Source: Nymphaea colorata
Taxonomy: Eukaryota > Streptophyta > Magnoliopsida > Nymphaeales > Nymphaeaceae
Reading direction: 5' to 3'
Length of the DNA: 64,000 nt
NCBI RefSeq assembly: GCF_008831285.2
Contig: NC_045143.1
Location: 19,867,655-19,931,654 of the forward strand
The notes below the pieces were generated by a model that had not been told where the DNA came from, made no database searches, and saw only the letters and a list, made by a program, of their open reading frames with translations. Positions 12,911 to 24,266 of this stretch are shown here, one piece after another. Every line of letters begins with the position of its first letter. Position 1 is the stretch's first letter. The position numbers and the translations under genes are program-made.

Positions 12911-14339
12911 TTAAGCAGGAGTTCCAATCCTATTAACATAGTAACTAGAAGCGGAACGAAAGGTATAATCCATGCATATTGATATGTGCGTTCCATAACC
13001 ATAATAATAAAATTAAATCAAACCTTTTTCCTCTATTTTCTTCTAATTAATTATATTAATTATTGTTCCCAATTCACATTCATCACCAGTTCTTATTTAT
13101 TTTTTTTTTAAACAAGTTTCACGATACAACAAACCGGTGTGCGGTTTAACACAAATTTCGATGTGGCCTAGACAATTATGCCACACAGACACTATTGGCA
13201 CAATCCGTTCATTGCTGTATGTATGCGCTATGCGCAAAACGAAGGAGTTCAAGCAGCATCTCATGTAGCGATCTGATTTTCAAGACTTCGATCCATCGGA
13301 ATCGTAGAGGAGAGCTGCAAAGTGCAGCCTAAGAGAATTAAAATTTCTACAATAAACGATATTAACTTCTTATATGTAATAAAAAATTACAATAACTTTC
13401 ATTATACATGATATTTGGGAAAATCTCTACTACAGATGATTATAATGTGCGAGAGGAAAGATTCAGCAAAGTTTTCTCACTGGCAGATACTTTCTCTCTC
13501 CTCTCTTTCTCTCTCTTCCTTCTCTTTCTCTCTTATCTCTCTCTTTCCTTTCTCTCTTTCTCTTGATCCCTCTCTTTTTCTCCTCTCCTCACTCTCTCTC
13601 TTCTTTTCCCTCTCCCTTCGCTCCTCCCTCTTTCTCCTCTCCTCTCTGTCTTCTCTTTCTTCCTCTTCTTCCTCATATTGGATCCCAACCGCGGAGGGAG
13701 CCTCTAATTTGTAGAAAAACAATAATATATTTTGACAAGGTTTATTCAATTAATTAAATTTAAATAATTAGTTTCAATACTGGTTTAGCTTATAAACTTA
13801 GCTTAAGAGCTCTAATCCATCATTAGTTGGGTGCTTAAGCTCTTAAACTACCATTAACTAAACTTAATTAGATTAGCATAATTTAATCTCGATTAGTCAA
13901 TTACTAATCTACCCTTGTCATGACCAAAAAGTACAAGTTTACGATTGACCAATGGCCATAATACCCTGGTCTCGCTGTTTTTTTATTATTTTAGACTCTT
14001 AGTTTGACTGCGAAGTTTGTAACCATCAGACATCCATTTTCGGTTTGGTTTTAAACACGAGCATGACTAGATCGTATACTTTATATAGTTTCAAATTTTG
14101 ATGTAATGTCTTAGCAATACTCACAATAAGGTTCAAGAAATTCTAAGGCTAAAATTATAATTCATAAATTGTTTCTGATGTCAAGAAGAAGAAGCTGTAT
14201 GTTACACTAACATGTTGACAAAATAGTCGTGAGTTCCATTCCAATAGGCATTAAGTTCCTGGGTTAATGGAGTATGTCATAATACCAAATTGAAGTACAT
14301 TCCCCCCACTCCAAACCTCTCTAAACCTGACACACCCTT
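12911..14339. other. Intergenic DNA with a long CT-rich tract
   Basis: Holds a polypyrimidine tract (CTCTCT/TTCCTC words) at about 13490-13675, which creates artificial open frames on both strands. The rest is AT-rich, and I see no gene. Confidence 0.6.
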
Positions 14340-15045
14340 AGACTATTCATTATCCCCACAACAAACCCCAAGACAAGCCTGGACCCCAAGGGTAGGGGGA
14401 AGGGAGCTTTGACTCGTACGGTTAAATATCTTTCTCACCCAAAGTAGTGAAAATAGGCTAAGCCCACAAGCAGACCTCCATCCGTAACTTCTAGCAGGAT
14501 ATCTAAGCTGACAACTAAATTTTTGAGATAGTGAAAGAGGTTGGTAACGCCCATTTACTCTTGAACTATAGAATGTAGAACAGAAAAGTACGGTAGAGCC
14601 AGTTTCTAGACGTAGGATGATCAAAGGGAACCACTTCTTACATCTGGTCAGGAACATGCCAACGGTAGCAACATAGCAATCTAGTTAAGGGGTTTGCGGT
14701 GTAACACGAAGCAGCCCTGAGCAGTAGAAAAGGTGGCCTCACCTGTTGTCAACAACCAACGATATTTCTGAATTAACAAAGATGCGCCTAAAGATAGTCG
14801 CGCTCTTCCTAAACACAAGCGAACTTCAATCGTTTTGCTGGAGACGTGGGCTGCAACTGACTGGACGTCATTTCGAACAAACCCTCTAAAATATGACAGC
14901 CTATGGCTGTACACTGGTTTGCTTTGGGTCGTAAAAAGCCGTACCACTTTGCAACATGCTAGAGATATTAGGTAGACTTCAAAGGTTCTTTTCTGGCTTG
15001 TCAGCAGAGTAGGTTTAATCATCCAAAATATTTTATACTTCAATA
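14340..15045 (-). other. Unidentified open stretch, two adjacent minus-strand frames
   Basis: Two consecutive minus-strand frames (15043-14681, 120 codons; 14657-14343, 104 codons) lie in a block with more even base composition than its AT-rich flanks. The translations are rich in Ser, Leu, Arg and Cys. I do not recognise a family. Composition would fit transferred organelle DNA, possibly mitochondrial, or an eroded transposon, but no diagnostic motif was found. Not called as a gene. Confidence 0.3.
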
Positions 15046-16149
15046 GTCTATAGTTTCAAGATCTTTTCACGATAATCTAGATAAAAACTCCCGTTCTGAA
15101 TAAACCTAAACAAATGGCAATTTAAGATGTTAAACGTGATACTATGGTTAAGTTTTTCGTCTAAACATACTCACATTGAAAGGATATATAATTACTGGTG
15201 GACAGAATCAAGAATCAAATGTGAACAAAATCATTGAAGCAAATACTACTAAAATTACTACAAGGACAATGTCTTGGGATTCAGGAAATTTCTGTGAAGC
15301 AGAAAACAATTTGACGTCGGAAACAAACTTGGGAAAGGGCAACAGCAGGTTTCCTATACTTGTTCAAGCTCACCAGCGCAAGATGGTAGAAAACATACTT
15401 TGTTTTAAAAAATACGCTTTAACATGATTTGCACAGGCCAGAGGCACAGCAAACCATTTCATCCTCAAGAATCAAGAACCATTTTTTAGTTAGCAATGAA
15501 AACTATTCAAGACTACAGCATAATCAGAACACTAATCTGGGAGGCAAGCAAGAATAGTTGTCATGGCATTCATTATGAAAACGAAATAAAACTGTGAAGG
15601 TCAGCACCCAAACACAGAAAATAACTCATTAAACCATTCCATTTTTTAGAGTTATCAACATAAGCCTGGGCATGAAAAGCAGAACTCCCAGTTCCGAGCA
15701 CCAACTCATCAGGCGCCATACTTGAGCTGCAACACTTCACCCTCCATCAAATGAGACATCTCTTGAACACAGTAGGATTTCAAGCCTCAGGCTTGTTGGA
15801 AAGAGACTTACTACAACCAATGGCTTCACAAATACATCTAAAAAAGCCACAATCAAAGGTAACCAAGTGCTAAGGAAGGAAATGTGACAATTGGGTGGCA
15901 TGATGAGAAAAAGGAGAAAATTAACCAATTGCACGGCATGACAATTCACACCTGAAGACCAGACATGTCGCCTGTGTCCATTCTTCCACTGTTTTGAGAA
16001 TTTGTCTTGTGAAGTTGCTGAGATCACAGTGTTCCTCTTGATACTGGATGTCCCGCTTCCCATTCTTCCCGCCATCTCCATAATTACTTACACCAAATTT
16101 TGACGCTCAGAGAATTGGATGCCACTGCTTTGCTGCAGATAAGGACTTT
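15046..16149. other. Region downstream of the NRPA1-like copy
   Basis: AT-rich, no supported gene. It would contain the 3' UTR and terminator of the minus-strand NRPA1-like locus. The minus open frame at 16081-15737 lies just past the family's normal stop and has no recognisable domain. Confidence 0.45.
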
Positions 16150-16779
16150 TCATAAAGAAGGATAATCAAGTTCAAATTTCTGTAGTAAGTCAAAACACCC
16201 AGTGCCCAATTTCACGGGTTGCCCCATAGCTATTCGTGCTGAAGGGGATTCTAATGGCTCTACCTCTCGTGAAGCCATCTGAACAATGAAGTTGGTTGCA
16301 GTCTCAAATGTAATCTTCAGAAATGGGGATACACTTGAGCTGATGCCAAATCAATTCATAGGTCTATATTGTCCATCGAAGGTCATGAAATCAGCAATCA
16401 AGCTCAGACGGCGAATGTCTGGTCTTATTCCGTAGCGTTCAAACACTGCCCTTATCTCTGCCACAATTGTTGCCCTAGCTGCTTCAACTCCATACTTCTC
16501 AAGCATCGCATTTATGTCATTACTACACAATTTTCTGATGTCCAGCTCATCTTGCATTCTCCACAGTGACGAGAAATTAACTCCACAAGTTTGTAATTTG
16601 ATTGGCTCAGTCTTTTCGTGAAGATCTTCAAGCATGTTTTTCAACTGCTTTTTTAGTTTTCTACCAGGATCCAACTGAGAATTGGTTTTGTTACCAAATC
16701 CTTTGGGTATGATTAAGGAACAGTCATCTATACCTTCAACAGTTCGAATGTACACATTCATAGCAATTTTTTCTGCAAA
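16150..16779 (-). pseudogene. NRPA1-like last exon, with internal stop
   Basis: Begins after the acceptor ...AATGCAG at 16780-16781, continuing phase 0 with FAEKIAMNVYIRT, and ends at a natural stop (TGA, 16150-16152). It contains the Pol I block DINAMLEKYGVEAARATIV and LSLIADFMTFDGQYRPMN. Directly after RPMN a TGA (16351-16353) stands where the family has Arg (CGA to TGA is a typical CpG change). Past it the same frame stays fully family-like for about 66 more codons, with SSSVSPFLK, FETATNFIVQ, LESPSARIAMGQPV and GTGCFDLLQKFEL. The conserved tail shows that the stop is a recent point change, not the normal end. Confidence 0.9.
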
Positions 16780-18047
16780 CTGCATTATTTGCATAAAGAT
16801 ACATTAATATTAGCAAATGAATGGCAGCATACAGAAGCAAATGGATTCTGATAGATTACAGTCTTACACAATAAAATTTTGAGTCTTCTCTGAAAAATAG
16901 GGATGCAGAATATGGACAGCAAATTACTCAATGGAAATAGAATTACTTCAAAGATGCAACAATTATGTATATCTAAACATACTCTCTGGCAATTATGGCC
17001 ATTAGCTTGAGTAGTGTTTCAATGATACGAATTCTGCAGCACCATCTAAAATCCATGAAGTGATGGTATTCAGCAACCCCTAGCACCAAGACACAAACTC
17101 CACTACCAAGCCAAATCATACTATCCAAGTGAAAAATAAATGAAGACGGCAGCTAGATAATCACAAAACAGGGCTAGGGTTTCTAGAAAGCCCCAAAGGC
17201 CAGACGTTATACTGATGGACAAGACAATGCAGACTCAAATAAGCAGCAACACAGATGTGGTTGATCAAGTACCTAAATAAATAACCAAGTTTCTACAACA
17301 TATACAAATGTTGTAAACATATTAGTTTCTCAACCAGCATTTCCACCAGTGAACCATCTATATAGGGTTTGTCCAACGATTTACATTCACCATATGAGGC
17401 TTGAAGTTTCATCCTTCACGAAGTTTGGACAATGATTATTTTTTCCTGCATGCAATCCTAAGATTGACTATGTCCCTCTATGGATCAGAACTTGAACTTA
17501 GGCAAGTCTAATTCAGCCTCTTAGAGGATGTATTAAACTTTAACCCAAACAAGGATGACAGTCTTAAGACATTGAAAACACACCATATATGAAATAAAGT
17601 AAACTGAAAATATGCAAAAAAATCGGCAGCAAAACCAAACATGAGCAAGGTGAAGCTACATCTGTAAAGTTAATTAGTAAAAGTTCGGAGAAGTTGATCA
17701 TGGGATTCAACAAAGAAGCCTTTAGCAGAAGTGAGTTATCAGTAGAAAGTGAATTTGCATTGCCTAGGAATGACTGGCTTTCCACTTGCCAGACACATTT
17801 GGTCTACAAAACTATGATGTAAGCCTGCTCGCAAGTACTTGACACAGTAACGTTACTAATAGAACACAGTGCACAGTGACGTTGTCAAACACAAACATGC
17901 TCAGTTTGCATCTTTGCTAGACAGCAAGCAGATTTGGGCATGTTTGAACCTACTTTATTTGTCATCACAAGAAACTTAATACACACACAGACATATGTAT
18001 ATATCTACAGGTGGGGTGGGGGTGGGGGGGGGGGAGAGAGAGAGAAC
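16780..18047 (-). other. NRPA1-like intron
   Basis: No further exon is needed between ...YLLLSQ and FAEKIAM. A minus open frame (17785-17564) is hydrophobic and not family-like. A G-rich run (about 18011-18034) and a GA repeat sit at the donor side. The donor, CAG|GTTCTC, is weak. Confidence 0.55.
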
Positions 18048-18457
18048 CTGAGATAGTAGGAGATAAGTGCCTTTCATAATAAAAAAGTGCACCTCTAAAC
18101 ATGACCCTGCAGAAACAAATATGCGAGCATCTGTCTTGGTTTTTGTTTTTCCCTTGGATTTCAGATGCTTTAGAGATTTTGCAGTTTCTGATTTTAACTT
18201 GTCCATTCTAGGTCTCTTGGAGGAGCTTTCAGGTACTTTTGACCCTGAGAAAGATTTGGCTACAGGCAAATTTTTGGAGACATCATTCAAAGCTTCTTCC
18301 AGTATTTCACTGCCATCACCATCAACATAGGTACCCAAACCATCCTCCACTTCATCACCTTCTTTTCCACTATCAACCATTTCGTCGTCCTCACTATTAA
18401 CATCTTCAATAGCAGACAATTCATTTTCTATTTCATCATCATATTCAATATCATCTT
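18048..18457 (-). pseudogene. NRPA1-like acidic-region exon, 3' part (split by copia insertion)
   Basis: Encodes a strongly acidic stretch (DDIEYDDEIENELS, then EDVNSEDDEMVDSGKE), a basic Lys-rich stretch (KSKGKTKTKT) and ARIFVSAGSCLEVHFFIMKG. This matches the acidic linker and the start of the C-terminal domain of plant NRPA1. The exon's 5' part lies at 23535-24019, on the other side of the transposon. The reading frame on both sides agrees across the 5-bp target duplication (18453-18457), so the exon was open at this site before the insertion. Confidence 0.88.
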
Positions 18458-18733
18458 TGTAAGAATCTTCACAAAGTACTTGTCTCTCCGTATGCAAAAC
18501 AGATATGTTGAGAAGAGAGGATGAAAGAAGACGATGGAGGAAAGGGAGCAGCCGGCTTAGCTTAGCCCTGCGTTCCTTAATCTTTTAATAAAAGAATAAC
18601 CCTAATAGGGTACAACAGATTTGTATATAAAAAGATAAAAAATTACAAGAGAGCCACCGCCTAGTAACTTTAGGCGTGTGGATATAAGGAGAATGGATCG
18701 GGTCTGAACAGACCCGATCCCCATACGCTAACA
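18458..18733 (-). repeat. copia-1 3' LTR
   Basis: 276 bp, TG...CA ends, no visible difference from 23259-23534. On the minus strand it contains a TATATA box (about 18625-18645). Confidence 0.95.
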
Positions 18734-21700
18734 GCTCCCCTCAAGTTGTGCATGAGATTTGATCATGCACAACTTGTTCTTCAAATCCCAAAAATGCTGC
18801 CCTGTGAGACCTTTGGTAAAAAGATCAGCTATCTGTTCATTGGTAGATATATAAGTAGGCAAGATCTCGGCTTCTTCAACCTTCTGTCGAATGAAATGTT
18901 GATCAATCTCTATATGTTTGGTGCGATTATGCAAAATGGGATTGAAAGCAATTTTTATCGCACTTTGATTGTCACATAGTAATGATGACCGAACAATAGG
19001 AAGATTGAGCTCTCCAAGTAAATGACGTAACCATGACGCTTCAGCCGTCCCTGCAGCCATTGCTCTATATTCTGCCTCAGTGCTAGATCGTGCAACAGCA
19101 CGCTGCTTCTTACTGCTCCAACAAATGAGATTAGAATCAAGAAAGAGACAGAAACCTGAAACTGATCGTCGGTCATCGGGATCGCCTGCCCAGTCGGCAT
19201 CAGTATATGTATATATGCTATGTCCAAGAGAAACATTGGAACATTTGGTGTAGACTAGTCCATCTCCAAGAGTAGCTTTGAGATACCGTAGGATCCGCTT
19301 AGCAGCATCCATATGTCCTTCAGTGGGTGCATGCATGAACTGAGAAATCTGATTTACAGCATATACTATGTCTGGGCGAGTAAAGGTAAGGTATTGTAAC
19401 ATACCAACAATGCTGCGATAGAATGTGGGATTGGAATATGCAGCAGTTCCATCAGATGCAGTCAATTTAGTATTCAGAACACTGGGGGTAGTGATGGGTT
19501 TGCAATTAGTCATACCTGCCCTATCCAAAACATCAAGGGTATACTTGTGTTGTGTAAGAGTCAAACTATCATTTGTCCTGTCAAGTTCGACACCCAAAAA
19601 ATATCGTAATTCTCCCAGATCCTTCATCTTGAACTCTTGCTTCAACATACATTTAACATAAGATATATGTGAAGAAGAATTCCCAGTTATAACAATATCA
19701 TCAACATAGATAAGTAACCAGGTGATAGCTTCTCCAGTGCGATAGATAAACAAAGAGTGATCGAGAGAGCTTCGGAGAAAACCAATTTGTTGTATGTGAT
19801 GAGAAAAACGATCAAACCATGACCTAGAAGCTTGCTTCAACCCATATAGAGACTTGTGTAATTTGCAAACCCATTTTTGAGAATCATGAGTAGTGTAGCC
19901 GGGAGGTTGCTCCATGTATACCTCTTCCTTAAGAATTCCATGAAGAAAAGCATTTTTGACATCTAACTGATAGAGAGGCCATCCATACGAGACTGCAAGA
20001 GAAATAATGACACGGATTGTTCCCATCTTGATGACTGGACTGAATGTTTCATCATAATCTTCCCCATATTGCTGAGTGAAACCGCGCGCCACAAGTCGTG
20101 CTTTATACCGATCAATGCTACCATCTGGTTTATATTTCAGTTTATAAACCCATTTGGATCCCACAACATTCTTATCAGCTGGACGAGGGACAATCTGCCA
20201 AGTCTGACATTCATGCAAAGCTGCCATTTCCTCATTCATAGCTTCAACCCAACATTTTTCCTTACTCGCATTGTGATAAGATGTTGGTTCCACCTTTTTG
20301 CTGACTTCTGTCATAAACAGCTGAAAATCCAAAGAAAAACTGTTATAGCTCACCCATCTATCAATAGGATGTCGCACGCGTTGTGATTGGCGTGGAACTG
20401 CAGTAGGAACTGATCGCCTAGAATACACCAGGCCTGAGAACCGATTATGCATAGGTGGCTCACTGGGCTGAGAAGATGAAGGCATGCTGTCCAAGGAAGT
20501 AGTGCTGCTCAAGGAACTACTTACAGATGTCTCGGGCTCATTAACAACTTGCTCATTGTGCTCAGTCAACATTGCTGCCCCTTGTCTTAAGATTTCAGCA
20601 TGAAGCCAAGTATCATAAACTTCATTTTTGTCCTTGAGTGTCACAGAAGTAGCCTTGGGATCCTGTAACCTGTTCTCATCAAATACAACATGCCGTGAAA
20701 TATGTACACGCCCAGTTTTAGGATTGTAACACCTATAACCCTTGTAATTTTCAGCATACCCTATAAATCTACATAAAACAGCACGATCTTGAAATTTGTT
20801 TCGCAAGGAAACATCAACATGCACATAGCACACACATCCAAAAACACGCAACTCCTCATAACGTGGCTGCTGTTGGTGTAAAAGAAAAAATGGTGATTTT
20901 CCATCAAGCAATGCCAATGGCAATCGATTTATAACATGTACAGCCGTATGGAAAGCCTCGGTCCACAATGTCATAGGTAAGTCTGTTTCATGCATCATGC
21001 TAAGTGCACTTTCAACAATATGCCTATGTTTCCTTTCAGCAATTCCGTTTTGCTGAGGTGTATGCGGACATGAAATTTGTCTAGTGATCCCATTATCTAG
21101 TAAGTACTCAGTAAATTCATTAGAAATAAATTCACCACCACCATCACATTGAAAATGCACAATATTACTGGAATATTTATTTTGAACTAAGGCATGAAAT
21201 TGAGTGAATAGGCGAAAAACTTCTGATTTGTGTTTCATGAAATGGATCCAAGTATATCGGGAATATGAGTCAACAAAAATGACATAGTATCTACTCCCAG
21301 AAGAAGAAGGAACTGGAGCAGGCCCCCAAACATCAGAATATATGGTGTCAAAAACCTTTGGAGCTCTTTTATTTATTAATTGAAAAGGAAGGGCATGGCT
21401 CTTACAGATATGACAACTCGAGCACATGCTGGACTCACTAACAGAACTCAGACTAGACTTATCTAAGAGCCCGTCTGCAACAAGACTTCGAACAAAAGAT
21501 TGACTACAATGAGCTAACCGACCATGCCAAATGGATGGTTTATTATACTCTGTGACATTGACTTCACTATGACTCGGAAAACATGAATCGGAAGGGTGAG
21601 ATTTTGACATCTGTGGAGCTCCTTCAAGGACATACATATCTCCTTTGCGAGTGCCCTCAGCGAATGTCTTCTTGGTTCGAGCATCCTTGACATAAACAGA

Positions 21701-23038
21701 AGAGGGTGTGAATTCAACAGAGGATTGAGTATCATCAATAAGCTTGGACACTGAAATAATATTTTTCTTGACACTTGGAACAACAAGAACATTCTTTAAT
21801 GGAATCGAAGAAGAGCCCATAGAAATTTGTACATTTCCAATGTGTGATATTGTGTGATGGGAACCATCTCCCGTGACAACTGAGCCTTTATCTAAATAAG
21901 GGAGAGCACTAGAGAGATTACCTGCATCACCAGTAACATGGGCTGCTGCTCCAGAGTCCACATACCATTCTCCTCGCTCGTTTTGTTTCAAATGAAGCTT
22001 AGACAGGGCTGTCATGAGGAGTTGTTGTACGTCTGCTGAAACATTAGATCCAGATGATGATGAAGCTGACCCTGCTGCTGCCTTGTTCTCACGTCTAATC
22101 TGATTATTTTTGTTCTGCGGGTTGTGCCAACATTCTGACTTTACATGCCCCCTCTTGTTGCAATAGAAACAAGTCGGAACCCTTCTAGATGTGGCAGATG
22201 TAGTATTCATGCCCTGTGGTGTTGGGAGAATCCCTCTTCCCATTCCTGCCTGAGGAATCCAAGTACGAGTGCGATTCCCTTGCAATGCACGTGTCCCTGT
22301 GATCAGTACATTGTGACTGTTGGAAGGAATCAAATTCTGTCGCTGAACACGACTAGCTTCGTGTTGAAATAACTTAGCCTTGAGATCTTCGAAAGATGGA
22401 AGAATAGGTAGGACTTCCAAGGCTGTGCAAAAAATATCAAAATCTGTTCCCAATCCACTCAAGGCTTGTTGCACTTTGTCCTTGTCGCTGACGGGATGTC
22501 CAATGGCAGCAAGTTGATTACTTACACTTTTAATTTCATTCAAATATTCCAAAACAGTACGCGTCCCACGCTTGATGTCCTGAAATTGCCTTCTTAACTG
22601 CAGAAAACGTGCTTCGGATACTTGAGAATACGTGGTGGCAAGGGTAGACCACAACTCTAGGGCTGTTAAATCATCATCAATACCTCCTAATACTTCCTCT
22701 AACAAAGTAGAAGTAATATAGGCAACAAGAGACTGGTCGTGAGCCAGCCAAGCTTCATACTCAGGATTATTTTCAGTAATGGTTTCATATTCAAATCTGA
22801 TTTCACTCATAGCCGCAGCCCCAGCAGCTTGATCTCCCACTACGGTTTTCTTCACTTCACGGTCAATATACATAGGAGGTGCTGGAGTGGTCCCATCGAT
22901 ATGCCCGTAGAGTCTATGACTTTTGATAAAAGGGACTATTTGACGTTTCCAAGTCAAATAGTTACTATGATTCAGCTTTTGTGAAATAAGTTGGGAGAGA
23001 AAGCTGGAAGATAGAAGAGAGGGGGTAGGCTGATCCAT
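18728..23038 (-). CDS. copia-1 gag-pol polyprotein, intact
   Basis: 1436 residues from the ATG at 23038 (MDQPTPSLL); the frame is open upstream to 23113 but only with a TTG. Domain order is that of Ty1/copia: gag (1-~290), CCHC zinc knuckle CFYCNKRGHVKSEC (~290-303), aspartic protease WYVDSGAAAHVTG (~359-371), and integrase zinc-binding WHGRLAH...CSSCHIC. The integrase core has DVWGP (~569), CDGGGEF (~632) and GIAERKH (~668). Reverse transcriptase follows with LDVKNAFLHG and YVDD (~1112), then RNase H with TDADWAGD, STEAEYRAMA and CDNQSAIKIA. All catalytic residues that can be checked by eye are present. The product would assemble virus-like particles, copy the element RNA into cDNA and insert it. 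Confidence 0.97.
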   Translation of the reverse strand: MDQPTPSLLSSSFLSQLISQKLNHSNYLTWKRQIVPFIKSHRLYGHIDGTTPAPPMYIDREVKKTVVGDQAAGAAAMSEIRFEYETITENNPEYEAWLAHDQSLVAYITSTLLEEVLGGIDDDLTALELWSTLATTYSQVSEARFLQLRRQFQDIKRGTRTVLEYLNEIKSVSNQLAAIGHPVSDKDKVQQALSGLGTDFDIFCTALEVLPILPSFEDLKAKLFQHEASRVQRQNLIPSNSHNVLITGTRALQGNRTRTWIPQAGMGRGILPTPQGMNTTSATSRRVPTCFYCNKRGHVKSECWHNPQNKNNQIRRENKAAAGSASSSSGSNVSADVQQLLMTALSKLHLKQNERGEWYVDSGAAAHVTGDAGNLSSALPYLDKGSVVTGDGSHHTISHIGNVQISMGSSSIPLKNVLVVPSVKKNIISVSKLIDDTQSSVEFTPSSVYVKDARTKKTFAEGTRKGDMYVLEGAPQMSKSHPSDSCFPSHSEVNVTEYNKPSIWHGRLAHCSQSFVRSLVADGLLDKSSLSSVSESSMCSSCHICKSHALPFQLINKRAPKVFDTIYSDVWGPAPVPSSSGSRYYVIFVDSYSRYTWIHFMKHKSEVFRLFTQFHALVQNKYSSNIVHFQCDGGGEFISNEFTEYLLDNGITRQISCPHTPQQNGIAERKHRHIVESALSMMHETDLPMTLWTEAFHTAVHVINRLPLALLDGKSPFFLLHQQQPRYEELRVFGCVCYVHVDVSLRNKFQDRAVLCRFIGYAENYKGYRCYNPKTGRVHISRHVVFDENRLQDPKATSVTLKDKNEVYDTWLHAEILRQGAAMLTEHNEQVVNEPETSVSSSLSSTTSLDSMPSSSQPSEPPMHNRFSGLVYSRRSVPTAVPRQSQRVRHPIDRWVSYNSFSLDFQLFMTEVSKKVEPTSYHNASKEKCWVEAMNEEMAALHECQTWQIVPRPADKNVVGSKWVYKLKYKPDGSIDRYKARLVARGFTQQYGEDYDETFSPVIKMGTIRVIISLAVSYGWPLYQLDVKNAFLHGILKEEVYMEQPPGYTTHDSQKWVCKLHKSLYGLKQASRSWFDRFSHHIQQIGFLRSSLDHSLFIYRTGEAITWLLIYVDDIVITGNSSSHISYVKCMLKQEFKMKDLGELRYFLGVELDRTNDSLTLTQHKYTLDVLDRAGMTNCKPITTPSVLNTKLTASDGTAAYSNPTFYRSIVGMLQYLTFTRPDIVYAVNQISQFMHAPTEGHMDAAKRILRYLKATLGDGLVYTKCSNVSLGHSIYTYTDADWAGDPDDRRSVSGFCLFLDSNLICWSSKKQRAVARSSTEAEYRAMAAGTAEASWLRHLLGELNLPIVRSSLLCDNQSAIKIAFNPILHNRTKHIEIDQHFIRQKVEEAEILPTYISTNEQIADLFTKGLTGQHFWDLKNKLCMIKSHAQLEGSC

Positions 23039-23245
23039 AATTGATTTAGGGCAACGACAAAAATTAGGGCAAAACGATGAGAAGATTAGGGCACAACGAT
23101 TAGGGCAAATCAATTAGGGCAAATCACGCAAGATTTAGGGCAGAAACTGAAAAAAGGGATGATCACGCCAGAAAAGAAAGAATTTAGGGCAGATTAGGGC
23201 TAATCACATCAAACTGAAATCACTCACCGGAGGACGATGCAACCT

Positions 23246-23258
23246 GGCTCTGATACCA
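23246..23258 (-). promoter_or_regulatory. copia-1 primer-binding site
   Basis: TGGTATCAGAGCC on the minus strand directly after the 5' LTR; complementary to the 3' end of initiator tRNA-Met. Confidence 0.9.
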
Positions 23259-23534
23259 TGTAAGAATCTTCACAAAGTACTTGTCTCTCCGTATGCAAAA
23301 CAGATATGTTGAGAAGAGAGGATGAAAGAAGACGATGGAGGAAAGGGAGCAGCCGGCTTAGCTTAGCCCTGCGTTCCTTAATCTTTTAATAAAAGAATAA
23401 CCCTAATAGGGTACAACAGATTTGTATATAAAAAGATAAAAAATTACAAGAGAGCCACCGCCTAGTAACTTTAGGCGTGTGGATATAAGGAGAATGGATC
23501 GGGTCTGAACAGACCCGATCCCCATACGCTAACA
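23259..23534 (-). repeat. copia-1 5' LTR
   Basis: 276 bp; no difference found from the 3' LTR by eye. Drives the element transcript on the minus strand. Confidence 0.95.
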
Positions 23535-24019
23535 ATCTTCACTCTGTTTTTTTCTCTTCTGAGCATTAGCACCTTCATCCTCACCCTCATCTTCATCATG
23601 TTCTGTTCCTTCCCCCTTAATAGATTCATTTTCAGGCTCATTCTCATCAGGTGCTTTCTCCATAACATTGCCTTCAGGATGCTCGGACACTATTTCTATG
23701 CCTTCACCTGATTTGGACATCTTATCCAAATACTTATCTACTGCTTTCTTCAGCAAAGGCACAAACTTGTTTTCAAAGACATCTTCACATTCATCATTAG
23801 TAATATTTGCATGTGGTGGGTGCATGTCAGGCCCACACAAATTTAGCTTTAATTTATAGACAGTTGAGACTACTCTCTTTCCTATGAAGCATGGCACAAC
23901 AGAGACATCCATAATCTCTATGATATCTGAAAATCTTATTCTTTTCAACTTTGCAGCAACGCATTCTGCATCACTCCTGTTATTAAGAAAAGCAGCAACT
24001 TCGTCAGGAACAACGAGTT
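23535..24019 (-). pseudogene. NRPA1-like exon, 5' part of the split acidic exon
   Basis: Starts after the acceptor ATATGTAG. Translates to VPDEVAAFLNNRSDAEC, then AAKLKRIRFSDIIEIMDVSV and LKLNLCGPDMHPPH, then a long acidic run (GEGTEHDEDEGEDEGANAQK) ending QSED at the copia junction. This matches the Pol I segment between the bridge/trigger-loop exon and the acidic linker. As it stands, translation continues into the LTR and meets TAG one codon after the junction (TGT TAG). Confidence 0.9.
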
Positions 24020-24266
24020 CTACATATCAAATAAAGACAACATGTCATAGAAAATCAAGAAAACTAGAGAAGTTGACCACCAAAAGAAGCACATTAGGAG
24101 TGCACAAAGATATGTACAGTGCTTCATAGTTCATACAGAGAAGAAGTTAACATAAACCTTACACGGGCTGGAACAAACAAATTCCTGGTTAGGTTACAAA
24201 TAAGGAAGTACAAATAATAGTTGCCAGGAACTGTAAAGGTTGATAACCAAATGATCTTCTGAAATC

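Larger units (their letters stand above)
18458..23534 (-). mobile_element. Complete Ty1/copia LTR retrotransposon (copia-1), structurally intact
   Basis: 5077 bp, on the same strand as the host gene. Two 276-bp LTRs begin TGTTAGCG and end CTTACA (minus-strand sense) and look identical base by base. A perfect 5-bp target duplication ATCTT flanks the element (18453-18457, 23535-23539). The primer-binding site TGGTATCAGAGCC, complementary to initiator tRNA-Met, follows the 5' LTR. A purine tract (TTGAGGGGAGC) precedes the 3' LTR. One uninterrupted gag-pol frame is inside. All this points to a very recent insertion that may still be mobile. It sits in a coding exon of the NRPA1-like locus. Confidence 0.97.

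Noticed and set aside
13415-13757. Ser/Leu/Phe-rich (plus) and Arg/Glu-rich (minus) frames
   Set aside because: They are translations of a CT/GA low-complexity tract with no domain.
15737-16081. 114-codon minus frame just after NRPA1
   Set aside because: The family's normal end is at 16150; this frame has no Pol I or other domain and is probably 3' UTR or chance.
17564-17785. Hydrophobic minus frame as a possible extra NRPA1 exon
   Set aside because: Flanking exons join in phase without it, and its sequence is not family-like.
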